Below, piece by piece: positions 25,778-35,086 of a stretch of 64,000 nt of DNA. The translations under genes and the position numbers were made by a program. Within the stretch, counting starts at the first letter, position 1; the number at the start of each line of letters is the position of its first letter. The notes beneath the pieces are model-generated. The model made no database searches. It was not told the DNA's origin and worked only from the letters and a program-made list of their open reading frames with translations. The stretch lies in assembly GCF_002237595.1 (NCBI RefSeq), contig NZ_CP022529.1, positions 620,001 through 684,000 of the forward strand. Direction: 5' to 3'. The DNA is from Labrenzia sp. VG12. Lineage in GTDB: Bacteria > Pseudomonadota > Alphaproteobacteria > Rhizobiales > Stappiaceae.

Positions 25778-27181
25778 CTATGTTTTTTGTGATGAGTCCG
25801 TGTGACGGAGAATGTCGTCCTCGGCAAGATACGTGCCTGACTGGATCTCGATCATGCGCACCGGGATCTTGCCCGGATTGTGCAATGTGTGTTGGGCGCC
25901 AAGCGGCACGTAGGCCGACTGGTTTTCCGTCAGGAGCGACGTCTTGCCATTGATCGTGATCTCGACCGTGCCGGACACAACGACCCAGTGTTCCGCGCGA
26001 TGCAGATGGCTTTGCAGGCTGAGTCGCTTGCCGGGCTTGATCATCATGGATTGCACGGCGAACCGGTCGCCGGAGTTGATCCGTTCGGTGTACCCCCAGG
26101 GCTTGTAGACACGCGGATGGTGGTCAACCTCGTCACGGCCTTCTGCCTTCAGTTGCTCGACCACCGTCTTGACGTCCTGGGCACTGTCCTTGTGGGCAAC
26201 CAGAACGCTGTCCGTGGTTGCGATCACCATGACATCCTTCAGGCCGATCACCGACACCAGACCCCGGTCCACATAGGCAAGGCAATCGGAGCTGTTCAGA
26301 AACCGGGCGTCGCCCAGGGCGCTGTTGCCTTCCGGGTCCTTGTCGAGAACGGTCCAGATGGCTGACCAGGAGCCGAGATCGTCCCAGTCCGGCGACACGG
26401 GAGCACAGGAAACGTTGTCCGCCTTTTCCATGATCGCATAGTCGATGGAAATGTTGTCGAGGCCTGCAAAAGCTTCTTCATTGAGCCTTGTAAAATCCAG
26501 ATCGCCGTGACGCGTCGCCATCACGTCAACAATATCGCTGTAGAGCGCCGGCTGGAGTTCCTTGAACGCCTCGATCATGGTCTTTGCCGAGAATAGAAAG
26601 ATACCGGCGTTCCAGACATAGCTGCCGTCTTTCAGAAACGCTTCGGCCCGTTCCGCATCCGGTTTCTCGACGAAGGCCTCGACCGGGCGCACCGGATCGC
26701 TGCCGGGGGCGACCCGGATATAGCCGTAGCCGGTGTTGGGTTCGGTTGGTTGAATGCCAAAGGTCACGATCTGGCCGCGCTGCGCCGACGGCACCGCCTC
26801 GTTGACCGCCGCCAGGAACACGTCTTCCTTTCCGACCAGATGATCCGAAGGCAGCAGAAGGACAAGCGCCTCCGGGTCCTCTTCCGCCGCAATCATCGCG
26901 GCCATGAGGGCCGGCGGGGCGGTGTTGCGGCCGACCGGTTCGAGCAGAATCAGCTGCGCCTCTTTGCCGAGCTCGGCAAGCTGCTCGCCGATCAGGAACC
27001 TGTGGCCGTTGCTGCCGATCACGATCGGAGCGGCAAATTCCGGCCGGTCGATCCGGCGGCAGGTCTTTTGAAACAGGCTTTCCCCGCCGAAGAGAGGAAG
27101 AAACTGCTTGGGTCGATCAGTGCGAGACAGTGGCCACAGACGCGAGCCGACACCACCGGACAGAATACATGGAAAAATCAT
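25778..27181 (-). CDS. manC: Mannose-1-phosphate guanylyltransferase / mannose-6-phosphate isomerase
   Basis: A 467-residue bifunctional enzyme supplying GDP-mannose for surface polysaccharide. The N-terminal nucleotidyltransferase starts with CILSGGVGSRLWPLSR and DRPKQFLPL; the GYGYIRV and FVEKPD motifs follow at about 125-145. The C-terminal cupin (about 350-465) carries YKPWGYTERINSG, LSLQSHLHRAEHWVVVSGT and YVPLGAQHTLHNPG, the isomerase metal-binding region. Length and domain order match type II PMI-GMP. No exopolysaccharide cluster is adjacent. Confidence 0.92.
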   Translation of the reverse strand: MIFPCILSGGVGSRLWPLSRTDRPKQFLPLFGGESLFQKTCRRIDRPEFAAPIVIGSNGHRFLIGEQLAELGKEAQLILLEPVGRNTAPPALMAAMIAAEEDPEALVLLLPSDHLVGKEDVFLAAVNEAVPSAQRGQIVTFGIQPTEPNTGYGYIRVAPGSDPVRPVEAFVEKPDAERAEAFLKDGSYVWNAGIFLFSAKTMIEAFKELQPALYSDIVDVMATRHGDLDFTRLNEEAFAGLDNISIDYAIMEKADNVSCAPVSPDWDDLGSWSAIWTVLDKDPEGNSALGDARFLNSSDCLAYVDRGLVSVIGLKDVMVIATTDSVLVAHKDSAQDVKTVVEQLKAEGRDEVDHHPRVYKPWGYTERINSGDRFAVQSMMIKPGKRLSLQSHLHRAEHWVVVSGTVEITINGKTSLLTENQSAYVPLGAQHTLHNPGKIPVRMIEIQSGTYLAEDDILRHTDSSQKT

Positions 27182-27272
27182 CTTCGGTAAAAGCTCCGCC
27201 GAATCCGCCTTGTTGCAGCCTGGTCAGTGTGAATCACCGAGACGACAGTTGCAAGCTGGGTGCGTGAGGGAT

Positions 27273-27308
27273 AAATGTGTAATAATGTAACGCACTTGTT
27301 CAAAGTGC
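27273..27308. promoter_or_regulatory. Candidate Zur-controlled promoter region of znuCB-zur
   Basis: AAATGTGTAATAATGTAACG (27273 onward) resembles the AT-rich partly palindromic Zur box family, and just after it lies GCACTT-N5-AAGTGC, a perfect inverted repeat (27292-27308). The location, 28-63 bp before znuC and in an operon that encodes Zur, supports zinc-dependent repression. The match to the Zur consensus is imperfect. Confidence 0.45.
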
Positions 27309-27335
27309 ACACTTTCAGAACTGGCATCAACGGGA

Positions 27336-28187
27336 ATGACCAAAAAGCATTCTGGACTGGTTCGGCTTGACCGCGCCGGTATTCGGAAAAACGGAAAATG
27401 GCTGGTGCGGGGCGTCGACCTGACTGTTTCAGCCGGTGAGATTGTCACGCTCATCGGACCGAACGGGTCGGGCAAGTCGACGACGGCGAAAATGGCCCTG
27501 GGGATACTCAAGCCCAGCGAGGGACGGGCTGAAAGGCGACCGGGTCTCAAGATCGGCTATGTGCCGCAGAAACTTGCCATCGACTGGACCTTGCCCTTGA
27601 CGGTCGCCAGGTTCATGCGCCTTACAAATCCGCTGAGCGATGCCGCCTGCCGGGCTGCGCTGGCCCAGACCGGTGCGGTGCATCATCTGGGGTCGGAAAT
27701 GCGCACCTTGTCCGGCGGAGAAATGCAACGGGTGATGCTCGCGCGGGCGATTGCCCGCCATCCGGACCTGCTGGTCCTGGATGAGCCGGTGCAGGGGGTC
27801 GACTATTCCGGCGAGATCGCGATCTATGACCTGATCAGCGAGATCCGCACAACGCTCGGCTGCGGCATCCTGATGATTTCCCACGATCTCCACGTGGTGA
27901 TGGCAGCCGCCGATCAGGTGATCTGCCTGAACGGGCATGTCTGCTGCCGCGGAACGCCGTCCGATGTGAGCCAGGATGACAGCTACCATGCCTTGTTCGG
28001 TGCTCGCGGCAATGCGGCGCTCGCGGTTTACGAACACCATCACGACCACGTCCACCTACCGGATGGAAATGTCCGTCACGCGGACGGATCCATCTGCGGG
28101 TCCTGTTCAGGTGAGCATCATGACCATCACTCTGCTGCGGAACCAGAAGCACAGACCGTGAAAGGCGGGTTGCGCGATGCTGGATGA
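27336..28187 (+). CDS. znuC: Zinc ABC transporter ATP-binding protein
   Basis: A 283-residue ATPase with Walker A GPNGSGKST (41-49), Q-loop YVPQK, signature LSGGEMQR, Walker B LLVLDEPVQGVD and switch ISHDLHVVM. The C-terminal tail (about 232-272) is rich in His and Cys (YEHHHDHVH and GEHHDHHS), typical of ZnuC and suited to zinc buffering. It overlaps znuB by 11 bp, and zur follows, which fixes the metal as zinc. No substrate-binding znuA is adjacent. Confidence 0.93.
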   Translation: MTKKHSGLVRLDRAGIRKNGKWLVRGVDLTVSAGEIVTLIGPNGSGKSTTAKMALGILKPSEGRAERRPGLKIGYVPQKLAIDWTLPLTVARFMRLTNPLSDAACRAALAQTGAVHHLGSEMRTLSGGEMQRVMLARAIARHPDLLVLDEPVQGVDYSGEIAIYDLISEIRTTLGCGILMISHDLHVVMAAADQVICLNGHVCCRGTPSDVSQDDSYHALFGARGNAALAVYEHHHDHVHLPDGNVRHADGSICGSCSGEHHDHHSAAEPEAQTVKGGLRDAG

Positions 28188-29004
28188 CTTTTTCACCAGG
28201 GCGCTGCTTGCCGGGATCGGCGTGGCGCTGGTGGCCGGACCCCTCGGTTGCTTCATCGTCTGGCGGCGTATGGCCTATTTCGGCGATACCCTGTCTCACG
28301 CCGCCTTGCTAGGTGTTGCCCTGGCACTGTTGCTGAACATCAACACCATGGTTGCGGTCGGCGGGGTTTCGGTCATTCTGGCGGCCTTGTTGATCCTGCT
28401 CAGGCGAAGGGACACGCTGTCCTCCGACGCAATTCTGGGCCTGCTCTCCCATTCGGCTCTCGCGCTTGGCCTTGTCAGCCTCGCCTTCATGACCTGGGTT
28501 CGCATCGATCTTCTGGGGTTGCTCTTCGGAGATATCCTGGCTGTGACGCGGCTTGATATCGCGGTCATCTACGGAGGCGGTGCGCTGGTGTTGGCTCTCC
28601 TCATCCTGATCTGGCGTCAGCTGTTTGCAGCAACGGTCAGCCCAGAGCTTGCGGCCAGCGAAGGGCTCCGACCGGAGCGTTCGGAGCTGGTTTTCATCCT
28701 GCTGACATCTGTCGTGATTGCCATTTCACTCAAGATTATCGGCGCGTTGCTGATCACGGCGCTCCTGATCATACCAGCTGCTGCGGCCAGGCGCGTTTCC
28801 GGATCGCCGGAGCAGATGGCGATCGTTGCAGCGCTTGCCGGTGCCTTGTCGGTCGTTGGCGGTCTTTACGCCTCGCTTCACTACGGAACGCCGTCCGGAC
28901 CTTCGATTGTGGTGGCTGCCATGGTGCTGTTCATTCTCAGTCTTGTTCCCGGGGTGCAACTTGTGAGAAGGATGGGAGAGACGTCAAAAGGAGACCGTTC
29001 GTGA
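28177..29004 (+). CDS. znuB: Zinc ABC transporter permease
   Basis: A 275-residue inner-membrane permease of the ABC-3 family with about eight helices. Motifs include LVAGPLGCFIVWRRMAYFGD, a DTLSHAALLGVALA segment, and SLKIIGALLITALLIIPAAA with the family's conserved K-x-x-G. It imports Zn2+ with ZnuC. The start overlaps znuC and the end overlaps zur by 4 bp, so the three are one operon. Confidence 0.93.
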   Translation: MLDDFFTRALLAGIGVALVAGPLGCFIVWRRMAYFGDTLSHAALLGVALALLLNINTMVAVGGVSVILAALLILLRRRDTLSSDAILGLLSHSALALGLVSLAFMTWVRIDLLGLLFGDILAVTRLDIAVIYGGGALVLALLILIWRQLFAATVSPELAASEGLRPERSELVFILLTSVVIAISLKIIGALLITALLIIPAAAARRVSGSPEQMAIVAALAGALSVVGGLYASLHYGTPSGPSIVVAAMVLFILSLVPGVQLVRRMGETSKGDRS

Positions 29005-29408
29005 ACGCTCAGGCTCACCCCGAACTGACAAAAAACCAGGCCTTGGTCTTCGGGTCGCTGTCGGAGGCTGACGGTCCGCTGACCGCCTACGCGATTCTCG
29101 ATCTCTTGCGCGACAGCGGGTTTCGTGCACCTTTGCAAGTCTACCGTGCGCTGGACAAGCTGGTTGATTACGGGCTCGTTCACCGTCTGGAGAGCCTCAA
29201 TGCCTTTGTCGCCTGCAGCCACAAGGGCTGCGGAGGGCACGGTGCGGCGGCTTTCGCGATTTGTGAGACCTGCGGACTGGTGACCGAATTCACGCCTGAA
29301 AAGGCCATTGGATTGCTGAAAGACTGGACGAAAGAACAGGGCTTTCAACTGACCAGGACCACGATAGAACTGCGGGGCAGGTGCAGTCGGTGCGGAGCCA
29401 ATGCCTGA
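29001..29408 (+). CDS. zur: Zinc uptake regulator, Fur family
   Basis: A 135-residue repressor starting with GTG inside the znuB stop. The N-terminal winged helix (about 10-80) includes PLTAYAILDLLRDSGFRAPL and VYRALDKLVDYGLVHRL. The zinc sites are indicated by CSHKGCGGHG, CETC (structural zinc pair) and CSRC near the C-terminus. Genomic linkage to znuCB supports Zur rather than Fur or Mur. Confidence 0.92.
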   Translation: MNAQAHPELTKNQALVFGSLSEADGPLTAYAILDLLRDSGFRAPLQVYRALDKLVDYGLVHRLESLNAFVACSHKGCGGHGAAAFAICETCGLVTEFTPEKAIGLLKDWTKEQGFQLTRTTIELRGRCSRCGANA

Positions 29409-29469
29409 GTGGGGCGCTGCAAGGCGGTAACCGGATTGGGATAGGCGCGTTGAGCAGGAGGGGACGTCC

Positions 29470-30603
29470 ATGGCGGATGCGCTGGGTATTGGCATTATCG
29501 GATGCGGTACGATCTCCCGGACCTATTTGGAACTGGCGCCCAGATTTTCCGGCCTCGACATTCGAGCCTGTGCGGACCTGAACAGGAAAGCTGCGGAGGA
29601 GCGCGCGTCCGAATTCGGTCTTCGCGCTGAAACCGTGCATGACCTGCTCCTGGCGGACGATATCGAGCTGATCGTCAATCTAACCGTGCCAGATGCCCAC
29701 TACATGGTGTCCCACGAAATTCTGGCTCACGGCAAACATGTCTATTCGGAAAAGCCCCTGGCCCTGTCCCTGCGCGAGGGGCAAGCCCTGAGTGATTATG
29801 CCAAGAAGAAAAAGAAGCTGGTGGGATGCGCACCAGACACCTTTCTGGGCGGCGCGCACCAGACCGCCAGACAGGTTGTCGATGATGGGCTGATCGGCGA
29901 CATCCTCGGTGGTACCTGTCATGTGATGAGCCATGGCATGGAAGCCTGGCATCCAAATCCCGACTTCTTTTACAAACCGGGTGGTGGGCCCATTCTCGAT
30001 CTTGGACCCTACTACATTGCGTGTCTGCTCAACCTGATCGGGCCGGTGAAGCGGGTCACGGCGATGACCTCCACACCTTTCAGATCCCGCACGATTGGCC
30101 ACGGTTCGCGCAAGGGCGAACGGATTGACGTGGAAACCCCGACCACGATCCATGCCATTCTCGAATTTCAAAACGGAGCAACCGTCACATTGACTGCCAG
30201 CTGGGACGTGTGGGCACATGGCCACGCGCCGATGGAGCTCTACGGCACCAAGGGATCGATGTTTGTGCCGGATCCCAATTTTTTCGGCGGTGAGGTGCGG
30301 CTGGCGGACCGGGCGGGTGCCATCCGGACCCTGAACGGCGCGGATCATCCGTTCAGCGCCGCCAATATCGAGGACAACGGAGTGCAGCGTGCCAACTATC
30401 GCGCCGCCGGGCTGGCCGACATGGCGCAATCGGTGCTGAGCGGAGGTGGCTTCCGCTGCTCGCTCGATCGCGCGCTCCATGCTGTGGACGTCATGGTATC
30501 CATTCTCAAATCTGGTGAAACCGGGAGTTTCGTCGACATAGAACATCCGACGACGCGGCCGGAAGCACTGGGAGCCGCGGAAGCGGCTTTGCTGCTGCGC
30601 TGA
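29470..30603 (+). CDS. Gfo/Idh/MocA-family oxidoreductase
   Basis: A 377-residue NAD(P)-dependent sugar or polyol oxidoreductase. The Rossmann motif GIIGCGTIS is near residues 8-16, the cofactor-site EKPLALS near 95-101, and the active-site region DLGPYYI near 178-184. The C-terminal half forms the family's open beta-sheet dimer domain. GGDxGxH-type motif is replaced by GGPILDLGPYY. Substrate cannot be deduced; the gene stands alone 61 bp after zur. Confidence 0.85.
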   Translation: MADALGIGIIGCGTISRTYLELAPRFSGLDIRACADLNRKAAEERASEFGLRAETVHDLLLADDIELIVNLTVPDAHYMVSHEILAHGKHVYSEKPLALSLREGQALSDYAKKKKKLVGCAPDTFLGGAHQTARQVVDDGLIGDILGGTCHVMSHGMEAWHPNPDFFYKPGGGPILDLGPYYIACLLNLIGPVKRVTAMTSTPFRSRTIGHGSRKGERIDVETPTTIHAILEFQNGATVTLTASWDVWAHGHAPMELYGTKGSMFVPDPNFFGGEVRLADRAGAIRTLNGADHPFSAANIEDNGVQRANYRAAGLADMAQSVLSGGGFRCSLDRALHAVDVMVSILKSGETGSFVDIEHPTTRPEALGAAEAALLLR

Positions 30604-30699
30604 ACGCAGTTGCACCGGCGCGCACTGCCTCCTATCTTCCGCCAGCAGGGTGCGGCGGGCAATGAAGACACCGCCTGCAGGCATTGAGGGAGAGTGGGT

Positions 30700-31281
30700 A
30701 TGGCGCTGTTGATTGCCGGCTTGGTGCTTTTTTTGGGAATTCATTTTCTGCCGATGTTCCGCTCGGTGCGGTCAGGCTTGATCTCCACACTGGGCGAAAA
30801 CGGCTACAAGGGGGGGTTCACGCTCGTTGCCGCTGCCGGCCTCGGCCTGACGATCTATGGCTATGGCGTTGCGCGGTTCGACGGCCCGCCGATCGTTTAC
30901 GATCCGCCGTTCTGGTTGCGTCACGTCACCATGCTTCTGATGGTGCCGGTGTTTATCTTTCTGGCCGCTGCCTACGTTCCCTGCCGGATCCAGAAGACCT
31001 TGAAACATCCCATGCTGGTGGCGGTGAAACTCTGGGCGTTCTCGCATCTTCTTGCCAATGGAGACCTGGCTTCGGTGCTGCTGTTCGGCGGGTTTCTTCT
31101 CTGGGCGGTCGTCGATCGGATCTCCGTGAAGCGTCGCGGCGAAGGGGCCGGGCAGATTGCCGCTACGGCAGGAGATCCTGGCAAATATTCCGACATGGTC
31201 GTGATTCTGATCGGGCTGGCGCTGTATGGGGCCTTCGTCTGGAAACTGCACGCCTGGCTGATCGGCGTGCCGGTCGGCTAA
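30700..31281 (+). CDS. NnrU-family integral membrane protein
   Basis: A 193-residue protein from ATG 30700, preceded by GAGGGAGA at a good distance. About five to six helices, with ILGIHFLP-like opening (LVLFLGIHFLPMF) and WLRHVTMLLM, PCRIQKTLKHPMLVAVKLWAFSHLLANGD, the conserved NnrU signature. The family is related to the isomerase Z-ISO of carotenoid synthesis and to nitric-oxide-linked genes in some bacteria; neither context is present here. Confidence 0.88.
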   Translation: MALLIAGLVLFLGIHFLPMFRSVRSGLISTLGENGYKGGFTLVAAAGLGLTIYGYGVARFDGPPIVYDPPFWLRHVTMLLMVPVFIFLAAAYVPCRIQKTLKHPMLVAVKLWAFSHLLANGDLASVLLFGGFLLWAVVDRISVKRRGEGAGQIAATAGDPGKYSDMVVILIGLALYGAFVWKLHAWLIGVPVG

Positions 31282-31480
31282 ACCGGCTGATCGGACGAAA
31301 TATGTGGCGGAAATCGGCAATTTGCCGAGAATTGCCCCACTTGCGCCATGAAGGGCCGTTTTAAGCCCGATCAGGGAATTGCCCGAGCCGGATCAAATGG
31401 ATAATGTGCGCCACTCGAAATGGGGCGAGGCAAGGCCGTTCGCGCCGCGCCGGTTAAGTGAATGCAGGAACTGAAGACGC

Positions 31481-32176
31481 ATGTCTGACATTTTTCGTGA
31501 AGTCGATGAAGATATCCGCCAGGAAAAATACCGTCGGCTTTGGGACCGTTTTGGTCCTTGGGTTATTGCCGTCGCAGTCCTGATTGTGGTCGGTACCGGA
31601 GGGTATCGCGGCTGGCTCTATTGGCAGGAGCAGCAATCTCAGGCGGCCGGCGACACGTTTTTTGATGCTGTGCAGCTGTCGGAACAGGAACAGTACCAGG
31701 AAGCTGCGGCGCTTTACGGCGAACTGGAATCGTCAATTGGCGGCTATCCGGCTCTGGCGAAGCTGCGTCAGGCAACCGATCTGGCCAATGCGGGTCAAAT
31801 TGAAGAAGCGCTGGCCGAGTTTGACAGCCTGTCCCGGGACACCAGCCTTGACGTGGCCGTGCGCGACGTCGCTGCATTGAGAGCTGCATACCTCGCCGTT
31901 GATCTGGACGCGTATGATGCGGTCGCCGACCGGGTTGAGCGTTTGTCTGCCGACAACAGTCCCTTTCGTGCAGCGTCACGTGAAATTCTGGCTCTAAGCG
32001 CTTGGAAAAACGGCAATATTGAAGCCGCGCGTGAGTGGCTGAGCGCCCTGGAAGAAGATGCCGAGACACCGGTGGATGTCAGCCGGCGTGTTGCCGTGCT
32101 CGCGGGTCTCATCCGTGCCAGCAACGGTGACGCCGCGCCCGCAGGCCAGGCGGAACGTGAAGGAACCGATCAGTGA
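31481..32176 (+). CDS. Membrane-anchored TPR protein, YfgM-like
   Basis: A 231-residue protein with a short cytoplasmic N-terminus (SDIFREVDEDIRQEKYRRLW), one membrane helix (about 27-47) and a periplasmic helical-repeat region rich in Ala and acidic residues. This is the YfgM/DUF2659 arrangement found immediately upstream of bamB, where the protein is thought to work with periplasmic chaperones. The stop overlaps the bamB GTG start by 4 bp. Confidence 0.85.
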   Translation: MSDIFREVDEDIRQEKYRRLWDRFGPWVIAVAVLIVVGTGGYRGWLYWQEQQSQAAGDTFFDAVQLSEQEQYQEAAALYGELESSIGGYPALAKLRQATDLANAGQIEEALAEFDSLSRDTSLDVAVRDVAALRAAYLAVDLDAYDAVADRVERLSADNSPFRAASREILALSAWKNGNIEAAREWLSALEEDAETPVDVSRRVAVLAGLIRASNGDAAPAGQAEREGTDQ

Positions 32177-33525
32177 GTTTTGTGAGTTTCTCCCACCGCA
32201 GCCGCGGTGTGTTCGGCGTCCTCGCCCTGTCGATCGCGCTCACCGGATGTGGTTCCGTGAGTGATTTCGCCGGAAGCGTCAATCCGTTCAGCCGCGAAAA
32301 GATCCTGCCGGGCGAACGCCAGCCGGTGTTCGACGGGGCCGATCCCGCAGCAGTCGCTGCCGGCCAGAGTGCCAGGATCGGCAACGCAACGGGCGGACAG
32401 ACCTGGACCACTGCCGGCGGCGGCCTGACCAACGATCCTGGTAATGTGGCTGTCTCCGTATCCGGCAACCGCGCCTGGCGCGCACAGGTCGGTTCTTCCG
32501 GCCGTGGATTGACGTCGGCGGCATTGCGCCTGTCTTCTCGTCCGGTCAGCGACGGCAGCCGGATTTATGTCTACAAGCCGAATGGGGAAGTGGTGGCACT
32601 ATCCACCGGCGGTGGCCGCCAGTGGACGCAGAACCTCCGCCCTGAAGGTGAGCGCGATGTTGGCCCGGGCGGCGGTGTGACGGTCGCCGGCGGCACGGTC
32701 TATGCCGCGACAAGCTATCGCCAGGTGGCCGCGCTCGAAGCCGGCTCCGGCCGGGAAATCTGGAAGGTCGACATCGACACGCCCGCACGCGGCGCGCCCG
32801 TTGCCGGGAACGGTCATGTTTTTGTCGTAACCCAGTCCAACGAAGTCTATGCCCTCAATCAATCCGACGGTTCCATTGCCTGGACCTATGCTGGGATTGA
32901 GGAAACCGCTGGACTGCTATCTGCAGCCAATCCGGCGATTTCGGGCAATCGCGTGATTGTTCCGTTCTCTTCCGGTGAGATCATGGCGATCAACATCAAG
33001 GACGGGGAACCGGCCTGGATCGATGGTGTGTCCCGCGGCTTCCGCACACTTGCCCTGTCCGGTCTTGCGGATGTGTCGGCCAGCCCGGTTGTTGCCGGCA
33101 ACACGGTTTACGCGACCGGCGTCTCCGGCCGCACCGTGGCCGTCGACGCACGCACAGGCCAGCGTCGCTGGGAACAGAACCTGGGCAGCGTGCATACGCC
33201 TGTCGTATCCGGCAGCGCCCTTTTCATGGTGGATCTCGACGACCGCATGGTGGCACTTGACCTGAAGAATGGCGAGACGCTCTGGGCGACGGCACTGCCG
33301 CGTCCGGAGAAAAAGAAAAAACGCCGCAACTGGGCCGGGCCGATCCTGGCCAATGGCTCGCTGGTGGCTTTTTCAAGCGACGGTCAGATCGCCATGGTGG
33401 ATGCCGCGTCCGGTAACACCATGCTGACGCAGCGGACCAACACCGATGTCTATGTCACGCCGATCGTGGCTGGCGGGCGGGTCGTCGTGTTGACCGGCAA
33501 TGACGGCGTCGCCGCCTTCAACTAG
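32173..33525 (+). CDS. bamB: Outer-membrane assembly lipoprotein BamB
   Basis: A 450-residue lipoprotein with GTG start at 32173, inside the preceding gene's end. The signal peptide ends in a lipobox, ALTGC, placing lipidated Cys at residue 26. The rest is a PQQ-type beta-propeller with repeated D/N-x-x-x-G-x-x-x-W blades (for example GREIWKVD, DGSIAWTYAG, TGQRRWEQN, NGETLWATALP). BamB supports the Bam complex in outer-membrane protein insertion. der follows on the same strand, the usual order. Confidence 0.93.
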   Translation: MSFVSFSHRSRGVFGVLALSIALTGCGSVSDFAGSVNPFSREKILPGERQPVFDGADPAAVAAGQSARIGNATGGQTWTTAGGGLTNDPGNVAVSVSGNRAWRAQVGSSGRGLTSAALRLSSRPVSDGSRIYVYKPNGEVVALSTGGGRQWTQNLRPEGERDVGPGGGVTVAGGTVYAATSYRQVAALEAGSGREIWKVDIDTPARGAPVAGNGHVFVVTQSNEVYALNQSDGSIAWTYAGIEETAGLLSAANPAISGNRVIVPFSSGEIMAINIKDGEPAWIDGVSRGFRTLALSGLADVSASPVVAGNTVYATGVSGRTVAVDARTGQRRWEQNLGSVHTPVVSGSALFMVDLDDRMVALDLKNGETLWATALPRPEKKKKRRNWAGPILANGSLVAFSSDGQIAMVDAASGNTMLTQRTNTDVYVTPIVAGGRVVVLTGNDGVAAFN

Positions 33526-33571
33526 AATTTGAGGATGGGCCGCTGTCGGCCCCCCTGTCAGGAGTATCGCT

Positions 33572-34999
33572 GTGGGCGCAACTGTCGCCATTATCGGACG
33601 GCCGAATGTCGGCAAGTCCACGCTGTTTAATCGTCTGGTCGGCAAACGCCTGGCCCTGGTCGACGACACACCTGGTGTGACGCGCGATCGGCGGCCGGGC
33701 GATGCCCGTCTGGGGGACCTGCGTTTCACCATCATCGACACGGCCGGTCTGGAAGACGCGGACAAGGCCTCCCTGGAAGGCCGGATGCGGCGCCAGACGG
33801 AAGAGGCGATTGAAACCGCGGACGCCGTTCTTTTTGTGATTGACGCGCGCGCCGGCATCACGCCGCTCGACGCTCATTTTGCCGAGGTGGCGCGCAAGAC
33901 GACGCGGCCGGTCATCCTTCTTGCCAACAAGGCAGAGGGCCGGGCAGGGGAAAGCGGTCTCTATGAATCCTATTCCCTCGGCCTTGGCGAGCCGATCGCG
34001 ATCTCTGCAGAACATGGCGAAGGCCTTGCCGATCTTTATGACGCGTTGAAGCCGCATGTGGATCGCGTTTCTGAAGAGGAAGATGCCAGACGCGAAGAAG
34101 CCGTCACCAATGTCGATGTCGACGAGGATGGCGAGATCGTCGAGGACGAGGATCCGGTGGGAACGTCCGACCGGCCATTGAGGGTTGCCATTGTCGGCCG
34201 GCCGAATGCGGGCAAATCCACGCTGATCAATCGCATGCTGGGCGAGGACCGCATGCTGACCGGTCCGGAAGCGGGTATCACGCGCGATTCCATTTCCGTC
34301 GACTGGTCCTGGCGGGACCGTCACATCAAGCTGTTTGACACCGCCGGCATCCGCAAGAAGGCACGCGTGCAGGAGAAGCTGGAAAAGCTCTCCGTCGCCG
34401 ACGCCTTGCGTGCCATCAAGTTTGCTGAAGTGGTGGTCATCACGCTCGATGCGACCATGTCCTTCGAAAAGCAGGATCTCCAGATCATCGACCTTGTGGC
34501 CCGCGAAGGCCGTGCATTGGTCATTGCCATCAACAAGTGGGACCTGATCGAGGACCGTGAAGCGGCCTGGAAGAAGATCCGGGATGCCAACGAGCGCTAT
34601 TTCAACCAGATCCGTGGTGTCCGTATCGCCACCTTGTCGGGCCTTCAGGGGCAGGGCATCGACCGGCTGGTTGAGAGCGTTTTCGACGCTTATGAAGCGT
34701 GGAACGCCCGCGTCTCCACAGCCAAGCTCAATCGTTGGCTCGACCGCGTCACGGTCAACCACCCGCCGCCCGCTGTTGCCGGTCGGCGCGTTAGGTTGCG
34801 CTACATGACGCAGCCGAAAACACGGCCGCCGCATTTCGTGGCCTTCTGTTCACGGCCGGAACAGCTGCCGGAGAGTTACACGCGGTATCTCGTCAACTCG
34901 TTGCGGGAAAAATTCAACATTCAGGGCACGCCGATCCGGCTGTCCTACCGCAAGGGCGACAATCCTTACGCCCCCCGGAAAAAACGAAAGATCCAGTAG
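33572..34999 (+). CDS. der: Ribosome-associated GTPase Der (EngA)
   Basis: A 475-residue double-GTPase for 50S assembly, starting at GTG 33572 after AGGAG. G domain 1: GRPNVGKST near residue 8, DTPGVTRD, DTAGLED and NKAE. An acidic linker (about 165-200; DVDEDGEIVEDEDPVG) is longer than usual. G domain 2: GRPNAGKST near 211, DTAGIRKKARV and NKWDL. The C-terminal KH-like domain (about 385-475) ends in PYAPRKKRK. Confidence 0.96.
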   Translation: MGATVAIIGRPNVGKSTLFNRLVGKRLALVDDTPGVTRDRRPGDARLGDLRFTIIDTAGLEDADKASLEGRMRRQTEEAIETADAVLFVIDARAGITPLDAHFAEVARKTTRPVILLANKAEGRAGESGLYESYSLGLGEPIAISAEHGEGLADLYDALKPHVDRVSEEEDARREEAVTNVDVDEDGEIVEDEDPVGTSDRPLRVAIVGRPNAGKSTLINRMLGEDRMLTGPEAGITRDSISVDWSWRDRHIKLFDTAGIRKKARVQEKLEKLSVADALRAIKFAEVVVITLDATMSFEKQDLQIIDLVAREGRALVIAINKWDLIEDREAAWKKIRDANERYFNQIRGVRIATLSGLQGQGIDRLVESVFDAYEAWNARVSTAKLNRWLDRVTVNHPPPAVAGRRVRLRYMTQPKTRPPHFVAFCSRPEQLPESYTRYLVNSLREKFNIQGTPIRLSYRKGDNPYAPRKKRKIQ

Positions 35000-35025
35000 C
35001 CGGAACCATTCGTGTTCCGGTTTTT
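35000..35025 (+). terminator. Rho-independent terminator after der
   Basis: CCGGAAC-N7-GTTCCGG followed by TTTTT, beginning directly after the der stop. A second hairpin, GCCTGCC/GGCAGGC at 35033-35058, comes next and lacks a T-run. Confidence 0.9.
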
Positions 35026-35086
35026 CCAGCGTGCCTGCCGGTGGAAAGCCTGGCAGGCGCGGTGACAATGCATTGAAGGAGACCTG

